Source of the DNA: Microvirga sp. SRT01
GTDB taxonomy: Bacteria > Pseudomonadota > Alphaproteobacteria > Sphingomonadales > Sphingomonadaceae
NCBI GenBank assembly: GCA_018139225.1
Contig: JAGSNX010000009.1
Span: 1 to 53,940, forward strand
Length of the DNA: 53,940 bases
Reading direction: 5' to 3'
Shown here: in pieces, positions 32,203-41,030 of the stretch
Position numbering within the stretch: the stretch's first letter is position 1
Layout: each line of letters begins with the position of its first letter
Translations under genes and position numbers: made by a program
The notes under the pieces: generated by a model
The model's input: the letters and a program-made list of their open reading frames with translations, nothing else
Database searches by the model: none
What the model was told of the DNA's origin: nothing

Positions 32203-33261
32203 TCATTCAATTCTGGCGACAAAGTCTCGAATGTTTGGCTGTTGTTTATCTAGCTGCGACTGATTCACTTGAACTGTTCGTCCTGAAAATTGCTTAGTTC
32301 CCGAGGTTAGGAAACAAATCGGAATACCTTTCGCACCAGAAACCACCGATGCGGTATTTGCATCATTGATCTGCTCTTCGAACATTGCACGAAAAGTAGC
32401 CCTATTTATAGGAGCGGGGCTGCCCCCGGGGTGTATAGCAAACAATCCAGGGTTTGACTGATAAACCCTGAATACCTCGGCAAAGATCTCAAGAACGACC
32501 GTCCTAAATGCTGTGGCCGAACTGCTATTCATTTGCGTGAGCCTGTTACCCACGTAGCTATATATCTGAGGAAGCCTCATAAGAAACTGTTGCGTGTTCC
32601 GGTAGTATTGAGATTGGATCTGCCCCGGGCGGCGGACCACACCATATACAAGCGATAAAACCGAGCGAACCGCTCGCTTTGAAGAGCCATCCGCCGAGAA
32701 AGGAATAATTAGCCGATCGGCGGCGGAAATCGCCAACTCGGTATAGACCGTGAAGCTTGGGTTACAGTCAATAAAAACCGTTATATCTTGTTGATTCCAC
32801 GAGTTCCGAACGTCATCAATGAGGTTTCGTATCCAAGTATGGACAATCTGCCATGCGTTGGGCGGACCAGCCGTACAAGCAAGTTGAATTCTTGACGCTT
32901 GCATTTCCAATTCCTCGTCACCGCAAATAAGGTAGAGATTGGCGGGAACGGCGTTATTAATGGTCCGAGCTTGCGTAAGATAACTGGCTCCGCTGTGCGT
33001 GTCGACATACGGACTGACAATGCGATCATTGATGTAACCCGCAATCGTCCGGGGAGGCGTCATCCCCGAAAGCTGTTCAATAGCAGCTTCACCCGCTTCA
33101 ATCCCGCCCAAAATCATACTGGACGAATTAGCCTGTGGACAGAGGTCGAGGACAAGAACTCGCTGATTAGGATGCGTTCGGGCATATTCAGACGCGACCT
33201 GGAATGTCAGGTAGCTTTTTCCAACACCGCCCTTGTTATTCCAAACCGCATAAACTGCCAT
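32203..33261 (-). CDS. AT-rich orphan ParA/MinD-like ATPase
   Basis: A 352-residue protein from the ATG at 33261; a longer frame to 33381 adds an unlikely leader. Deviant Walker A NNKGGVGKS at 8-16, LVLDLCPQANSS and a later FIDCNPSF identify a ParA-like P-loop ATPase, with about 140 extra C-terminal residues. Codon use is clearly AT-richer than parA, it has no adjacent centromere-binding partner, and it is convergent to the parA operon. It looks like a recent insertion. It could be an accessory partition, incompatibility or defence ATPase; the sequence does not decide. Confidence 0.8.
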   Translation of the reverse strand: MAVYAVWNNKGGVGKSYLTFQVASEYARTHPNQRVLVLDLCPQANSSSMILGGIEAGEAAIEQLSGMTPPRTIAGYINDRIVSPYVDTHSGASYLTQARTINNAVPANLYLICGDEELEMQASRIQLACTAGPPNAWQIVHTWIRNLIDDVRNSWNQQDITVFIDCNPSFTVYTELAISAADRLIIPFSADGSSKRAVRSVLSLVYGVVRRPGQIQSQYYRNTQQFLMRLPQIYSYVGNRLTQMNSSSATAFRTVVLEIFAEVFRVYQSNPGLFAIHPGGSPAPINRATFRAMFEEQINDANTASVVSGAKGIPICFLTSGTKQFSGRTVQVNQSQLDKQQPNIRDFVARIE

Positions 33262-33664
33262 ATCGTCTCTACCCGTCAATCTAGGAATCACAGGCGACGA
33301 AATAGCGCCACCACCACGGCTCACCCATGGCATAGGGCATCCATTTACTCGTAATAATTTATGAGGGCGAGCTTGCCACATGATAGGCGATCGGCTTGCT
33401 CTCGACCGGCAAACTCACGTGAAATTAGGACAAGCGACGGCGCTGGAGGCGTGTTGGCTCACAGCTACCACCTACATGGAATTAGCACGTAGCGGCCTGT
33501 CAGAAAGCACCTGATTGCCGTCTTCCAACTGCACTACGAACGCTGGGCCGATGCGGAACGGATGTGGGAGGTGCGGAAGGCGCGCAACGAAAGCCGCCGA
33601 GCCTAGATCGCACGCCTTCAAAAACGAGATGGAGGATGAGCGGTAGCGCAGTGTCGATGCCAAG
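33262..33664. other. Intergenic stretch with degraded coding trace
   Basis: No complete gene is visible. At 33511-33606 one plus-strand frame reads a protein-like LIAVFQLHYERWADAERMW followed by EVRKARNESRRA and a stop, with no start upstream. This may be the tail of a lost gene. The left part contains the promoter region of the orphan ATPase. Confidence 0.35.
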
Positions 33665-33722
33665 TGGGCCAAGGCCGTGTCAGTATAGCCGTATACGGCT
33701 ATACTGACACGGCCTTGGCCCA
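33665..33722. repeat. Perfect 58-bp palindrome containing octamer array 4
   Basis: The two 29-bp halves are exact complements, centred between 33693 and 33694 (GTA/TAC). The centre holds three contiguous octamers, TATAGCCG, TATACGGC, TATACTGA (33684-33707); the outer arms read GGGCCAAGGCCGTGTCAG. It sits just beyond the repA stop and abuts an inverted iteron. It could be a terminator, a protein-binding site or both. Confidence 0.8.
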
Positions 33723-33740
33723 AAAGTGAGTTTTGGGGTA
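33723..33740 (-). repeat. Outlying inverted replication iteron
   Basis: Minus-strand reading TACCCCAAAACTCACTTT matches the oriV iterons at 34726-34872. It lies 5 bp from the repA stop. Confidence 0.7.
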
Positions 33741-33745
33741 GCGCC

Positions 33746-34624
33746 TCACCTTTGCGCGGCTGGCGTACTGAAATCCACCAGCACGGGCAGTTCGGGTATC
33801 CCGCCACGCAGCTTGGCGCGCCGCACGATGCTGTGTTGATCGATCAGGTTCTGTGCGTCGCGCTTGCCGCTGGACGTTTTCGGGAACCAATGGAGTGCCA
33901 CCCGCTCGACCTTGCGCCCGTTCTTGATCGGCGTGAAATCGACATAGAAGGGGCAGAGCTTGTTGATTTCCTCAACGGCGACCTTGAGGCAGTATTTGTT
34001 CAGATCGGCAAAGCGTTCGAGCTTGCCTTCGGGGACGTTGAGCAAGCCACGCAGCTCCTCAATCGTGAACTCCTCCTTCTGCTTGTATTCGAGGCCGATA
34101 CGCCGCTCGATCATCTCATAGAGGCAAAGGGCGTACTTCGACTCGAAGCAATACATCACCTGCGTCTTGAGACGGGCATAGACCTGACTGTTCCGTAGTA
34201 TCTCGATTAGCTCTTCCGGGATGCGGTAGTGAAGGAAGCCGTCCTTCTCGAGGCTTTCATCGCTGGGACCGAGGAGCTGAACACGGCGCTTGTAGCTCTT
34301 GCCGTCCTTGCGGATCGTGACGATCGCGATGGTGCCCATGAGACGCAGCAGCGAGCTTTCCACGCGCTCATTGCCCTGATGCGTCCCTTTCAGTCCCGAT
34401 TTTGCGATGCGATGGATGATCGGCTCGCCGATGCGCTCCCAGGCGTTGGCGATGAGCAGGTTATAGATACGGCGATCGGCGAGGGTGAGGGGGCTCAGCT
34501 CGACAATATCGACCAGCTCGCCGGGTTTGACGATTTCCCCATAGTTGGCGGGATCAAAGGGGTTGCCGCGCCCCTTCTGGGCCAGTGTGCGGAACGACAT
34601 ATCGACCACGGCAGGTTGCGACAT
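33746..34624 (-). CDS. repA: Rep_3-family replication initiator RepA
   Basis: A 292-residue initiator with two winged-helix halves: LADRRIYNLLIANAWERIG and LRLMGTIAIVTI, then YALCLYEMIERRIGLEYKQ and FTIEELRGLLNVPEGKLERF. This is the Rep_3/RepA pattern of iteron-controlled theta plasmids. The ATG at 34624 is chosen over a TTG at 34636; neither has a strong ribosome-binding site. Iterons lie just upstream (34726-34872) and one downstream. A CTCAC/GTGAG inverted pair at about 34659-34685 lies in the promoter region and may be its autoregulatory operator. Confidence 0.93.
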   Translation of the reverse strand: MSQPAVVDMSFRTLAQKGRGNPFDPANYGEIVKPGELVDIVELSPLTLADRRIYNLLIANAWERIGEPIIHRIAKSGLKGTHQGNERVESSLLRLMGTIAIVTIRKDGKSYKRRVQLLGPSDESLEKDGFLHYRIPEELIEILRNSQVYARLKTQVMYCFESKYALCLYEMIERRIGLEYKQKEEFTIEELRGLLNVPEGKLERFADLNKYCLKVAVEEINKLCPFYVDFTPIKNGRKVERVALHWFPKTSSGKRDAQNLIDQHSIVRRAKLRGGIPELPVLVDFSTPAAQR

Positions 34625-34725
34625 AGACTTGACCAACGGTGAGCAAGAGGGACTTATCGCCTCACCTTAAACGCGAAAAGTGAGCCAGGCAAATGATCCG
34701 GCTCCCCGATAGAACGGTGAGGGGC

Positions 34726-34872
34726 TACCCCAAAACTCACCGTCACTCCCGACACTGCCGGCCAGCTACCCCAATGCTCACCGCAACCGGCCCGAACACT
34801 CACTTTTACCGGCCCCAAAGCTCACCGCACGCTACCCCGAAACTCACGCGAATCGACCCTAAAGCTCACCGT
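34726..34872 (+). repeat. oriV iteron array
   Basis: Six 18-bp iterons near consensus TACCCCAAAACTCACCGT begin at 34726, 34767, 34789, 34811, 34833 and 34855. The last five repeat every 22 bp, two helical turns. They lie upstream of repA and are the expected RepA-binding sites of the replication origin. Confidence 0.88.
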
Positions 34873-34988
34873 TAGGCCCGATTTTCCCCAGAAATCCTGG
34901 CCTTTCAGCACCCTGAATCTTGAATCAGAAGAATTAGAGAATCTGAATGGCGAAAAGTGAGCTTTAGGGTAGGCCGATCTGTGGATAA
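34873..34988. other. AT-rich origin segment, inverted iteron and DnaA box
   Basis: An AT-rich stretch (about 34875-34950, with repeated GAATC/AGAAT motifs) is followed by an inverted iteron (34954-34971) and a perfect DnaA box, TGTGGATAA at 34980-34988 (TTATCCACA on the other strand). This is a plausible strand-opening region of oriV. The following 34989-35292 carries no convincing gene. Confidence 0.72.
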
Positions 34989-35292
34989 CCAAGAGAAACA
35001 GATAATGAGGAATCGGCCATACGGCCGATACGTTTTTGCCGCGTGCCGGCTACGCCGTCACCAGAGCGGCGCAAGCGCCGCAGGCTATGCGAGAAGAAGA
35101 AGGGCGGCCGGGGCCTGATTACACCCCAGAGCCGCACAGAAGCGCTGTGAGAGCGAGAGAAGGGCATTCCGGGACCAAACCGGGTACCGGACGCAGCGCA
35201 CGCCACCAGCGGCGCTTAAACCGCGATGCCAGCGACGCTTGTGGTGTTCAGTTCGGGTCAGTGTCGACTGTTACCCTCAAACGGTGAGGAAC

Positions 35293-35357
35293 TACCCCAA
35301 AACTCACTTTTCACGCCAGGCAGGTGGAGACGTCTGCGCGGTATACGCGTATACAGG
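35293..35357. repeat. Outlying iteron plus octamer array 5
   Basis: Direct iteron TACCCCAAAACTCACTTT at 35293-35310, then two contiguous octamers TATACGCG and TATACAGG at 35342-35357. They lie between oriV and the tra operon. 35358-35511 has no supported gene. Confidence 0.65.
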
Positions 35358-35511
35358 GAGGGCAGCGATTAGGCTGGCCTTCTGCGGCAGGATCAATCGG
35401 TCGCCGAAAGCACGAATCTGCCCGCAAATTTTATGGATCAGAAGGGCCACCACTGTGGTCGCGCCGACTGGCAAGCGGATTTCGGATGCCTTTCGTGCTT
35501 TCGACGACCTT

Positions 35512-37056
35512 TCAGCCCGGATCGTAGAGGCCGGCAAATTCGCGCTCGGCGTAATAGCGGATTTTGCCGACTACGAGAGGGATCTGGCCCTGCCGCAACA
35601 GTAGCAGGCTGTCTGAGTCCATCCGCATTATTTCATCGGGCGTCGCTAGCCGGCGCGACGCAACGTGGCTGCTGGAGCTTTCGGAATATGTGCCGCTGCT
35701 GAATACGCTTCCCGGGCCGGACGAGCCAAAAGTGGTGTATTCGATCGTGGTGTCGCCGATCGTCTTCGAGAGCATATCGGCCGTAGCGTGATCGTTGACG
35801 CCGAACGTTTGGATCACGCCGGCATTGGACATGAACGTGCCGGCACGTTCGCCATAGGTGGCCTTGAGCTGATGCATGTCCTGGAGGATCGGCCAGAGCT
35901 GCATCCCGTAGCCTGCCATCAGACCCATCGCCCGCTCCACCGGCTCCAATCGGCCGAGTGCGGCAAATTCGTCCAGCAGGAATAGCACGGGCTTATCGGG
36001 ACGGGCAGGGGAGCGCGCCATATCGGTAACGGCCTGCGCAACCAGTAGGCGCAGCCAGCGCGCGTAAGTGTCAAGCCGATCGGGCGGCAGACAGAGGAAC
36101 ACCGTGGCGGGGCGCTCCTTCAAATCGGCAAAACGAAAATCGGACGTGGACGTGCTGTCCACGATACGCGGACTGTCGAGAAAGTGGGTGTGACGCTGAG
36201 CCGAAGACAGCACGCCCGCGGCTTCCCGATCGGACTTGCTGAGGTGGCGGTTGGCGGCGCGCGCCACCAGACCGCCGGCGGCCGGACTGTCCGACATGGC
36301 ATCGAGCAGGGCCGCGAAGCGGGCAGGGGGAAGCGTCAGCAGCTCGCGCAGCGTCGCCAGCGTGCGGCGATCGGCGGGTTCGGTGGTGACGACGTGGAGG
36401 ATCAGCCCGGCGATCAGCGCCTTGGCTTCCTCATTCCAATGCGCTTCTCCGGCCTGGCCGGGCGCGTCATGGACCAGTGCGTCGGCAAGCGTGCCGGCAT
36501 CCTCCGCGAGGTCGATCGAGGCGGGATCGAGCCGATCGAGCGGGTTGTAGCGCGCGACCGGCTGACCCGAGACGCCGAACGGATCGAGGCACCACACCTT
36601 GCCCTTGGCGGCGCGCGCACGGGCGGTGACGCGCGCGTTCTCGCCCTTGGGATCGATGCAGATCACGGCGCGATCGAGCAGCAGCAGGTTGGGGATGATC
36701 GTGCCGACGCCCTTGCCCGACCGGGTAGGGGCCATCGTCAGCAGGTGTGCCGCGCCGCCATAGTGCAGCAGCTTGTTGGTCTTGCCCGAACGGCCGATGA
36801 TGAGATCGCCCGCGCCTTCAAGCTTCGCCAGATCGCGCCGATCGCCGAACCGGGCCGAGCCGAACAGGGTGTTACCGCGGTTGCCGCCGCGGCGATTGAA
36901 CTTCCAGATCGCGAACAGCGTCAGGCCCGTCAGCAGGAACGGCACATCGGTCGCGATTTCACCGACGCCGAAGATCCCTTTGAGCCAGGAATTGCTCGCC
37001 ATCAGCACCACGAAGCCGATGAACAGCGCCGCTAGCGGTCCGATGCGCGCTGGCAT
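35512..37056 (-). CDS. traG: Conjugative coupling protein TraG/VirD4
   Basis: A 514-residue type IV coupling protein: two N-terminal membrane helices (9-22, 36-51), Walker A APTRSGKGVG at 109-118, ICIDPKGENA, and Walker B LFLLDEFAALG with the following GRLEPVE. It links the relaxase-DNA complex to a type IV secretion channel. It is the last gene of a leftward traC-traD-orf-traG operon with 3-4 base overlaps. No mating-pair genes are present, so a channel from another plasmid would be needed. Confidence 0.94.
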   Translation of the reverse strand: MPARIGPLAALFIGFVVLMASNSWLKGIFGVGEIATDVPFLLTGLTLFAIWKFNRRGGNRGNTLFGSARFGDRRDLAKLEGAGDLIIGRSGKTNKLLHYGGAAHLLTMAPTRSGKGVGTIIPNLLLLDRAVICIDPKGENARVTARARAAKGKVWCLDPFGVSGQPVARYNPLDRLDPASIDLAEDAGTLADALVHDAPGQAGEAHWNEEAKALIAGLILHVVTTEPADRRTLATLRELLTLPPARFAALLDAMSDSPAAGGLVARAANRHLSKSDREAAGVLSSAQRHTHFLDSPRIVDSTSTSDFRFADLKERPATVFLCLPPDRLDTYARWLRLLVAQAVTDMARSPARPDKPVLFLLDEFAALGRLEPVERAMGLMAGYGMQLWPILQDMHQLKATYGERAGTFMSNAGVIQTFGVNDHATADMLSKTIGDTTIEYTTFGSSGPGSVFSSGTYSESSSSHVASRRLATPDEIMRMDSDSLLLLRQGQIPLVVGKIRYYAEREFAGLYDPG

Positions 37057-37340
37057 CAGCAGCTCGCACCGGCAGGCGTGATCGCCAGCGCCGGATCGGC
37101 GTCGGGATGGCCGAGCAGTTTAAGGAGTATTTGCGTGGCGAGGGGAGGGGGCACGCATTCGTCGCGCAGCATGTCGAACAGCGCGTCATCCTCAGCAGAC
37201 AGCGCCATGTTTTCGATCGCGAGGTTGGCCCGGGAATCCTCGTCGTCCTCGCGCCACATCGCGGCGTCGGTCAGGGTGCCCCGCACATAGTCGAGCGCGC
37301 GAACTTCGGCGCGGATTGCTTCAATGTTCAACCCGGTCAT
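37056..37340 (-). CDS. Small acidic tra-operon protein
   Basis: A 94-residue acidic, helical protein (MTGLNIEAIRAEVRALDYVR) with no membrane segment or known motif. It overlaps the traD stop upstream (ATGA) and the traG start downstream, so it is a true operon member, but its function is not recognisable. Confidence 0.78.
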   Translation of the reverse strand: MTGLNIEAIRAEVRALDYVRGTLTDAAMWREDDEDSRANLAIENMALSAEDDALFDMLRDECVPPPLATQILLKLLGHPDADPALAITPAGASC

Positions 37341-37606
37341 TCAACCTTCTCCGCTTCCGCGTCGAACGCCCGTCTGCCGCGGCGCTTCCACAACGCCAGC
37401 GTATCACCGGCATCATCGCCGCGCGCGCGTCCGGCGATATCAAGCAGCGCGCCGTAGAGCGTGGCGCGATCGTCATCCGTCAGTTCGACAAGCCCGGCTT
37501 TCTGGACCAGCCCGCCCAGCTCAATCAGGTGGCGTGTTCTTGTCCGACGTTGCACGACCCAGACCCTGCTATCCGTTCGCCGCTCCGCCGCTTCCGCCCG
37601 CAGCAT
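37337..37606 (-). CDS. traD: Conjugal transfer protein TraD (Ti type)
   Basis: The conserved part reads ERRTDSRVWVVQRRTRTRHL then IELGGLVQKAGL, the signature of the small Ti-plasmid TraD. The ATG at 37606 gives 89 residues and overlaps the traC 3' end by 38 bp. A GTG at 37672 would be the alternative start. The role is accessory to relaxosome or coupling function and poorly defined. Confidence 0.75.
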   Translation of the reverse strand: MLRAEAAERRTDSRVWVVQRRTRTRHLIELGGLVQKAGLVELTDDDRATLYGALLDIAGRARGDDAGDTLALWKRRGRRAFDAEAEKVE

Positions 37607-37907
37607 CGCCGCCCGGTTCAGCCGCAGCGCCCGATCCGTCGATTGCAGCAGCGCCGCCACCTTTGCGCCCACGCCGTTGAAAGAAGGCCGCGCCCTTCGC
37701 GCGCCATGCCTCCTTCGCACCCGCATCCTTCGATCCGATCGCGTCGAGCAATACGCCGGCGAGGGTTTCTGCATCGAGCGCGTCGGCTCCGGTCGCGGTG
37801 ACAAGCTGGCCAAGCTGTTCGACCCGCTTCGCCTTGAGTGCGCGAGTCTTGTCACCCAGCGCCTTCAACTCGGCATCGTAATCGCGAACCTTCCGCATCG
37901 CCTTCAC
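37569..37907 (-). CDS. traC: Conjugal transfer protein TraC (Ti type)
   Basis: A 112-residue basic protein: an N-terminal coiled region (YDAELKALGDKTRALKAKRVEQLGQLV) and a Gly/Ala-rich low-complexity tail. Position first in the leftward tra operon, divergent from traA across the oriT, matches Ti-type traC, a relaxosome accessory protein. The N-terminal half fits the family best. Confidence 0.78.
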   Translation of the reverse strand: MKAMRKVRDYDAELKALGDKTRALKAKRVEQLGQLVTATGADALDAETLAGVLLDAIGSKDAGAKEAWRAKGAAFFQRRGRKGGGAAAIDGSGAAAEPGGDAAGGSGGAANG

Positions 37908-38015
37908 CTTTCCGCGTATCGGTCAGCAGCATCCTAGCGCGTCCGGCACATGGGTAAAGCCGGAACGAACAGAAAGCAGCATCAAGTCAGTCAGGAGATG
38001 CGCAGCAGATCGTGA

Positions 38016-38047
38016 GTGCGCGCTTATACGTCGTTGCCGACGTGCGC
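38016..38047. other. Origin of transfer (oriT), Ti/RSF1010-like nic region
   Basis: In the traC-traA divergent gap, GTGCGCGCTTATACGTCG is followed by TTGCCGACGTGCGC. The inverted repeat ACGTCG-TTGC-CGACGT (38028-38043) next to GCGC-TTATAC resembles the Ti oriT core (GCGCAATTATACGTCG). The relaxase MobQ type agrees. The exact nick position is not assigned. Confidence 0.75.
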
Positions 38048-38072
38048 TAAGTAAGGCAGTGTACGAAGCGTC

Positions 38073-40997
38073 ATGGCGATCTACCATTTCTCCGCCAAGG
38101 TCGTAAGCCGCGCGAACGGATCGAGCGCCGTCGCGAGTGCTGCCTATCGTTCGGCATCCGAGCTGCACGACGACCGGCTCGGACGCGATCATGATTTCAG
38201 CAACAAGGCCGGCGTCATCTATTCCGAAGTGATGTTGCCGGAGGGCGCGCCGGAACGTTTAAACGACCGCTCGACTTTGTGGAACGAGGTGGAGGCAGGG
38301 GAGAAGCGCAAGGACGCGCAGCTTGCCCGTGAGGTGGAGTTCTCGATTCCGCGCGAGATGAACGAGAAGCAGGGCGTCCAGCTCGCGCGGGATTTCGTGA
38401 AGAGGCAGTTTGTCGATCGCGGGATGGTCGCGGACCTGAACGTGCATTGGGACAAGGCGAAGGACGGCACCCCCAAGCCGCACGCGCATGTGATGATGAC
38501 CATGCGCGACGTAGGCCCGGAGGGGTTTGGCAGGAAGAACCGCGACTGGAACGGCACCGAGCTGTTGAAGGAGTGGCGCGAGGCGTGGGCGGCGCACGTC
38601 AACGAGCGCATGGCCGAGCTGGGGTTGGAGGGGCGGATCGATCACCGTTCCTACGAGGCGCAGGGGATCGGGTTGGAGCCGCAGCACAAGATCGGCCCCG
38701 CAGCGTCCCGGCGACCGGAGCAGGGGCTTGAGGCCGAGCGGATCGAGGATCACACGCGCATCGCCCGCGAAAACGGCGAGAAGATCATCGCCGATCCGGG
38801 AATTGCGCTGGACGCTATCACGCGCAGCCAGGCGACGTTCACCACCCGCGACCTTGCAACGTTCGCGTTTCGGCATAGCGACGGCAAGGATCAGTTCGAC
38901 CAGGTGATGGGCGCGGTGCGTGGCAGCTCCGAGCTGGTAGCATTGGGGAAGGACGGGCGCGACCAGGAGCGGTTCACGTCCCGCGACATGATCGCGACGG
39001 AAGCCCGGCTTGAGCGGGCCGGCGACGAGCTGGCGGGTCGCGCCGGGCATGGCGTCGGCGATCGGCACCGTGACGCCGCGATCGACGCGGCCAGCGCCAA
39101 GGGGCTTGTCCTTTCGGCCGAGCAGCGCGACGCCTTCGATCATGTCACCGGCAGCGCCGGGCTGGCGTCCGTCGTCGGCTACGCCGGCAGCGGCAAGTCG
39201 GCGATGCTCGGCGTCGCGCGCGAGGCGTGGGAGCGGGAGGGCTACACGGTGCGCGGCGCAGCCTTGTCCGGCATCGCGGCGGAGAACCTTGAGGGCGGGT
39301 CCGGCATCACGTCGCGGACGATCGCCAGCCTCGAACACGCATGGGGCCAGGGGCGCGAGCAGCTAGGCCCCAGGGACGTGCTGGTCCTGGACGAGGCCGG
39401 TATGATCGGCACGCGCCAGATGGAGCGCGTGCTTGGCCAAGCCCGCGACGCCGGTGCCAAGGTCGTCATGGTAGGCGACCCCGAGCAGTTGCAGGCGATC
39501 GAGGCCGGCGCGGCGTTCCGCAGTGTCACCGAGCGGCACGGCGCGGCCGAGATTACCGAGATCAGGCGGCAGCGTGAGGACTGGCAGCGCGACGCGACGC
39601 GCGCGCTCGCGACGGGGCGCACCGGCGAGGCGATCCATGCCTATGATGCCAAGGGCATGGTCCACGCGGCCGACACGCGTGAGCAGGCGCGGGGCGAGCT
39701 GGTGGACGGTTGGGATCGCGCGCGGCAGGTCGAGCCGGACAAATCCCGCGTCATCCTCACCCACACCAACGCCGAGGTTCGCGAGCTGAACGAGGAGGCG
39801 CGCGGGCGACTTCGCGCGACCGGCGACCTTGGCGGCGACGTGACGTTCAGCGCCGATCGGGGCGCGCGCCAGTTCGCGAGCGGCGACCGCCTGATGTTCC
39901 TGCGGAACGAGCGGTCGCTGGGGGTGAAGAACGGCACGCTCGGCACGATCGAGCAGGTGACGCCGGAGGGCATGACCGTCCGGCTGGACGGGGGGCGTCA
40001 GGTCGCGTTCGACGCAAAGGACTATGCCCATGTCGATCATGGCTACGCTGCCACATTCCACAAATCGCAGGGCGTGACGGTCGATCGCGCGCACATCCTC
40101 GCTACCCCCGGCATGGACCGGCACAGCGCCTATGTCGGCATGTCGCGGCATCGCGACGATGTGCAGCTCCATTATGGCCGCGACGACTTCGCCGATCAGC
40201 GTCAGCTCGTCCGGGCCCTGTCGCGCGACCGCGGCAAGGACATGGCCGGCGACTATGCGCCGACACGTGGCGAGCAGGACCATGCCCGCGCGTTCGCCGA
40301 TCGGCGCGAGATCCGGTTCCCGGAACTCGCGCGCCAAGTGGTCGAGAAGGTGCGCGACAAGGCGCGGGGCATGTTCGCGGGGTTCAAACCGAAGCCCGCG
40401 ATGGAAAAGGCACCGGCAACCGAAAGGGGCGGGGCGGCGATCGGTAACGACCGTCCCGACCAGGCCAGGGCGATCGGACACTATGCCCGTGCCGCCGGCG
40501 ATATCGCCCGGCAGACGGCTAGGGACTTGCCCGTGCTGCCCTATCAGGAAGACGCGCTGCGCAAGGCGGGCGCAGCGCTGGACGCCGTCCGGCCCGATGC
40601 CGCGCGTGATCTCGCCGCGGCGATCCGTCGCGATCCGTCGCTGATCGAGCAGGCATCGGGCGGCAACACGGGCGGTGCGGCGCGCGCGATGGCCGAGGAG
40701 CAGCGTATCCGGCTTGATCCGGACGCGCGTGCCGATCGGTTCGTGACGGGCTGGCAGGCGATGCAGCGCCAGCGTGCCGGCCTGGAACGGGCCGGCGACC
40801 ATGAAGGTGCGGAGAAGACGCGCGGGCGCATGGCGCAGGCGGCGGGCGGGCTTGCCCGCGATCCGCAACTTGAGTCCGCGCTGCGCCGTCGTGCGCCCGA
40901 GCTGGAAATCAGGATCGAGCGTGAGCGGTCGATCGGCGATGCGCTGGCGCGATCGATCGGGCCGGCGCTCGACCGTGACAGGGGCATGAGCCGCTAG
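38073..40997 (+). CDS. traA: Ti-type relaxase/helicase TraA (MobQ)
   Basis: A 974-residue bifunctional relaxase. The N-terminal MobA/MobL domain has a candidate nucleophile Tyr25 (ASAAYRSAS) and the metal-binding His125, His137, His139 (PHAHVMMTM). The central RecD/TrwC-type helicase has Walker A GYAGSGKS at 369-376 and LVLDEAGMIG. The later GYAATFHKSQG motif and SAYVGMSRHRDDV follow, with a long C-terminal helical tail. It nicks oriT, stays attached and unwinds DNA for transfer. It starts 26 bp after the oriT core. Confidence 0.95.
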   Translation: MAIYHFSAKVVSRANGSSAVASAAYRSASELHDDRLGRDHDFSNKAGVIYSEVMLPEGAPERLNDRSTLWNEVEAGEKRKDAQLAREVEFSIPREMNEKQGVQLARDFVKRQFVDRGMVADLNVHWDKAKDGTPKPHAHVMMTMRDVGPEGFGRKNRDWNGTELLKEWREAWAAHVNERMAELGLEGRIDHRSYEAQGIGLEPQHKIGPAASRRPEQGLEAERIEDHTRIARENGEKIIADPGIALDAITRSQATFTTRDLATFAFRHSDGKDQFDQVMGAVRGSSELVALGKDGRDQERFTSRDMIATEARLERAGDELAGRAGHGVGDRHRDAAIDAASAKGLVLSAEQRDAFDHVTGSAGLASVVGYAGSGKSAMLGVAREAWEREGYTVRGAALSGIAAENLEGGSGITSRTIASLEHAWGQGREQLGPRDVLVLDEAGMIGTRQMERVLGQARDAGAKVVMVGDPEQLQAIEAGAAFRSVTERHGAAEITEIRRQREDWQRDATRALATGRTGEAIHAYDAKGMVHAADTREQARGELVDGWDRARQVEPDKSRVILTHTNAEVRELNEEARGRLRATGDLGGDVTFSADRGARQFASGDRLMFLRNERSLGVKNGTLGTIEQVTPEGMTVRLDGGRQVAFDAKDYAHVDHGYAATFHKSQGVTVDRAHILATPGMDRHSAYVGMSRHRDDVQLHYGRDDFADQRQLVRALSRDRGKDMAGDYAPTRGEQDHARAFADRREIRFPELARQVVEKVRDKARGMFAGFKPKPAMEKAPATERGGAAIGNDRPDQARAIGHYARAAGDIARQTARDLPVLPYQEDALRKAGAALDAVRPDAARDLAAAIRRDPSLIEQASGGNTGGAARAMAEEQRIRLDPDARADRFVTGWQAMQRQRAGLERAGDHEGAEKTRGRMAQAAGGLARDPQLESALRRRAPELEIRIERERSIGDALARSIGPALDRDRGMSR

Positions 40998-41030
40998 AGT
41001 TCGTGCTTTCGGATACGAGAAGGAGGCGGG

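Noticed and set aside
35304..35537. 77-residue minus-strand frame after traG
   Set aside because: Needs a TTG start inside traG, has no ribosome-binding site, and runs across octamer array 5 and an iteron.
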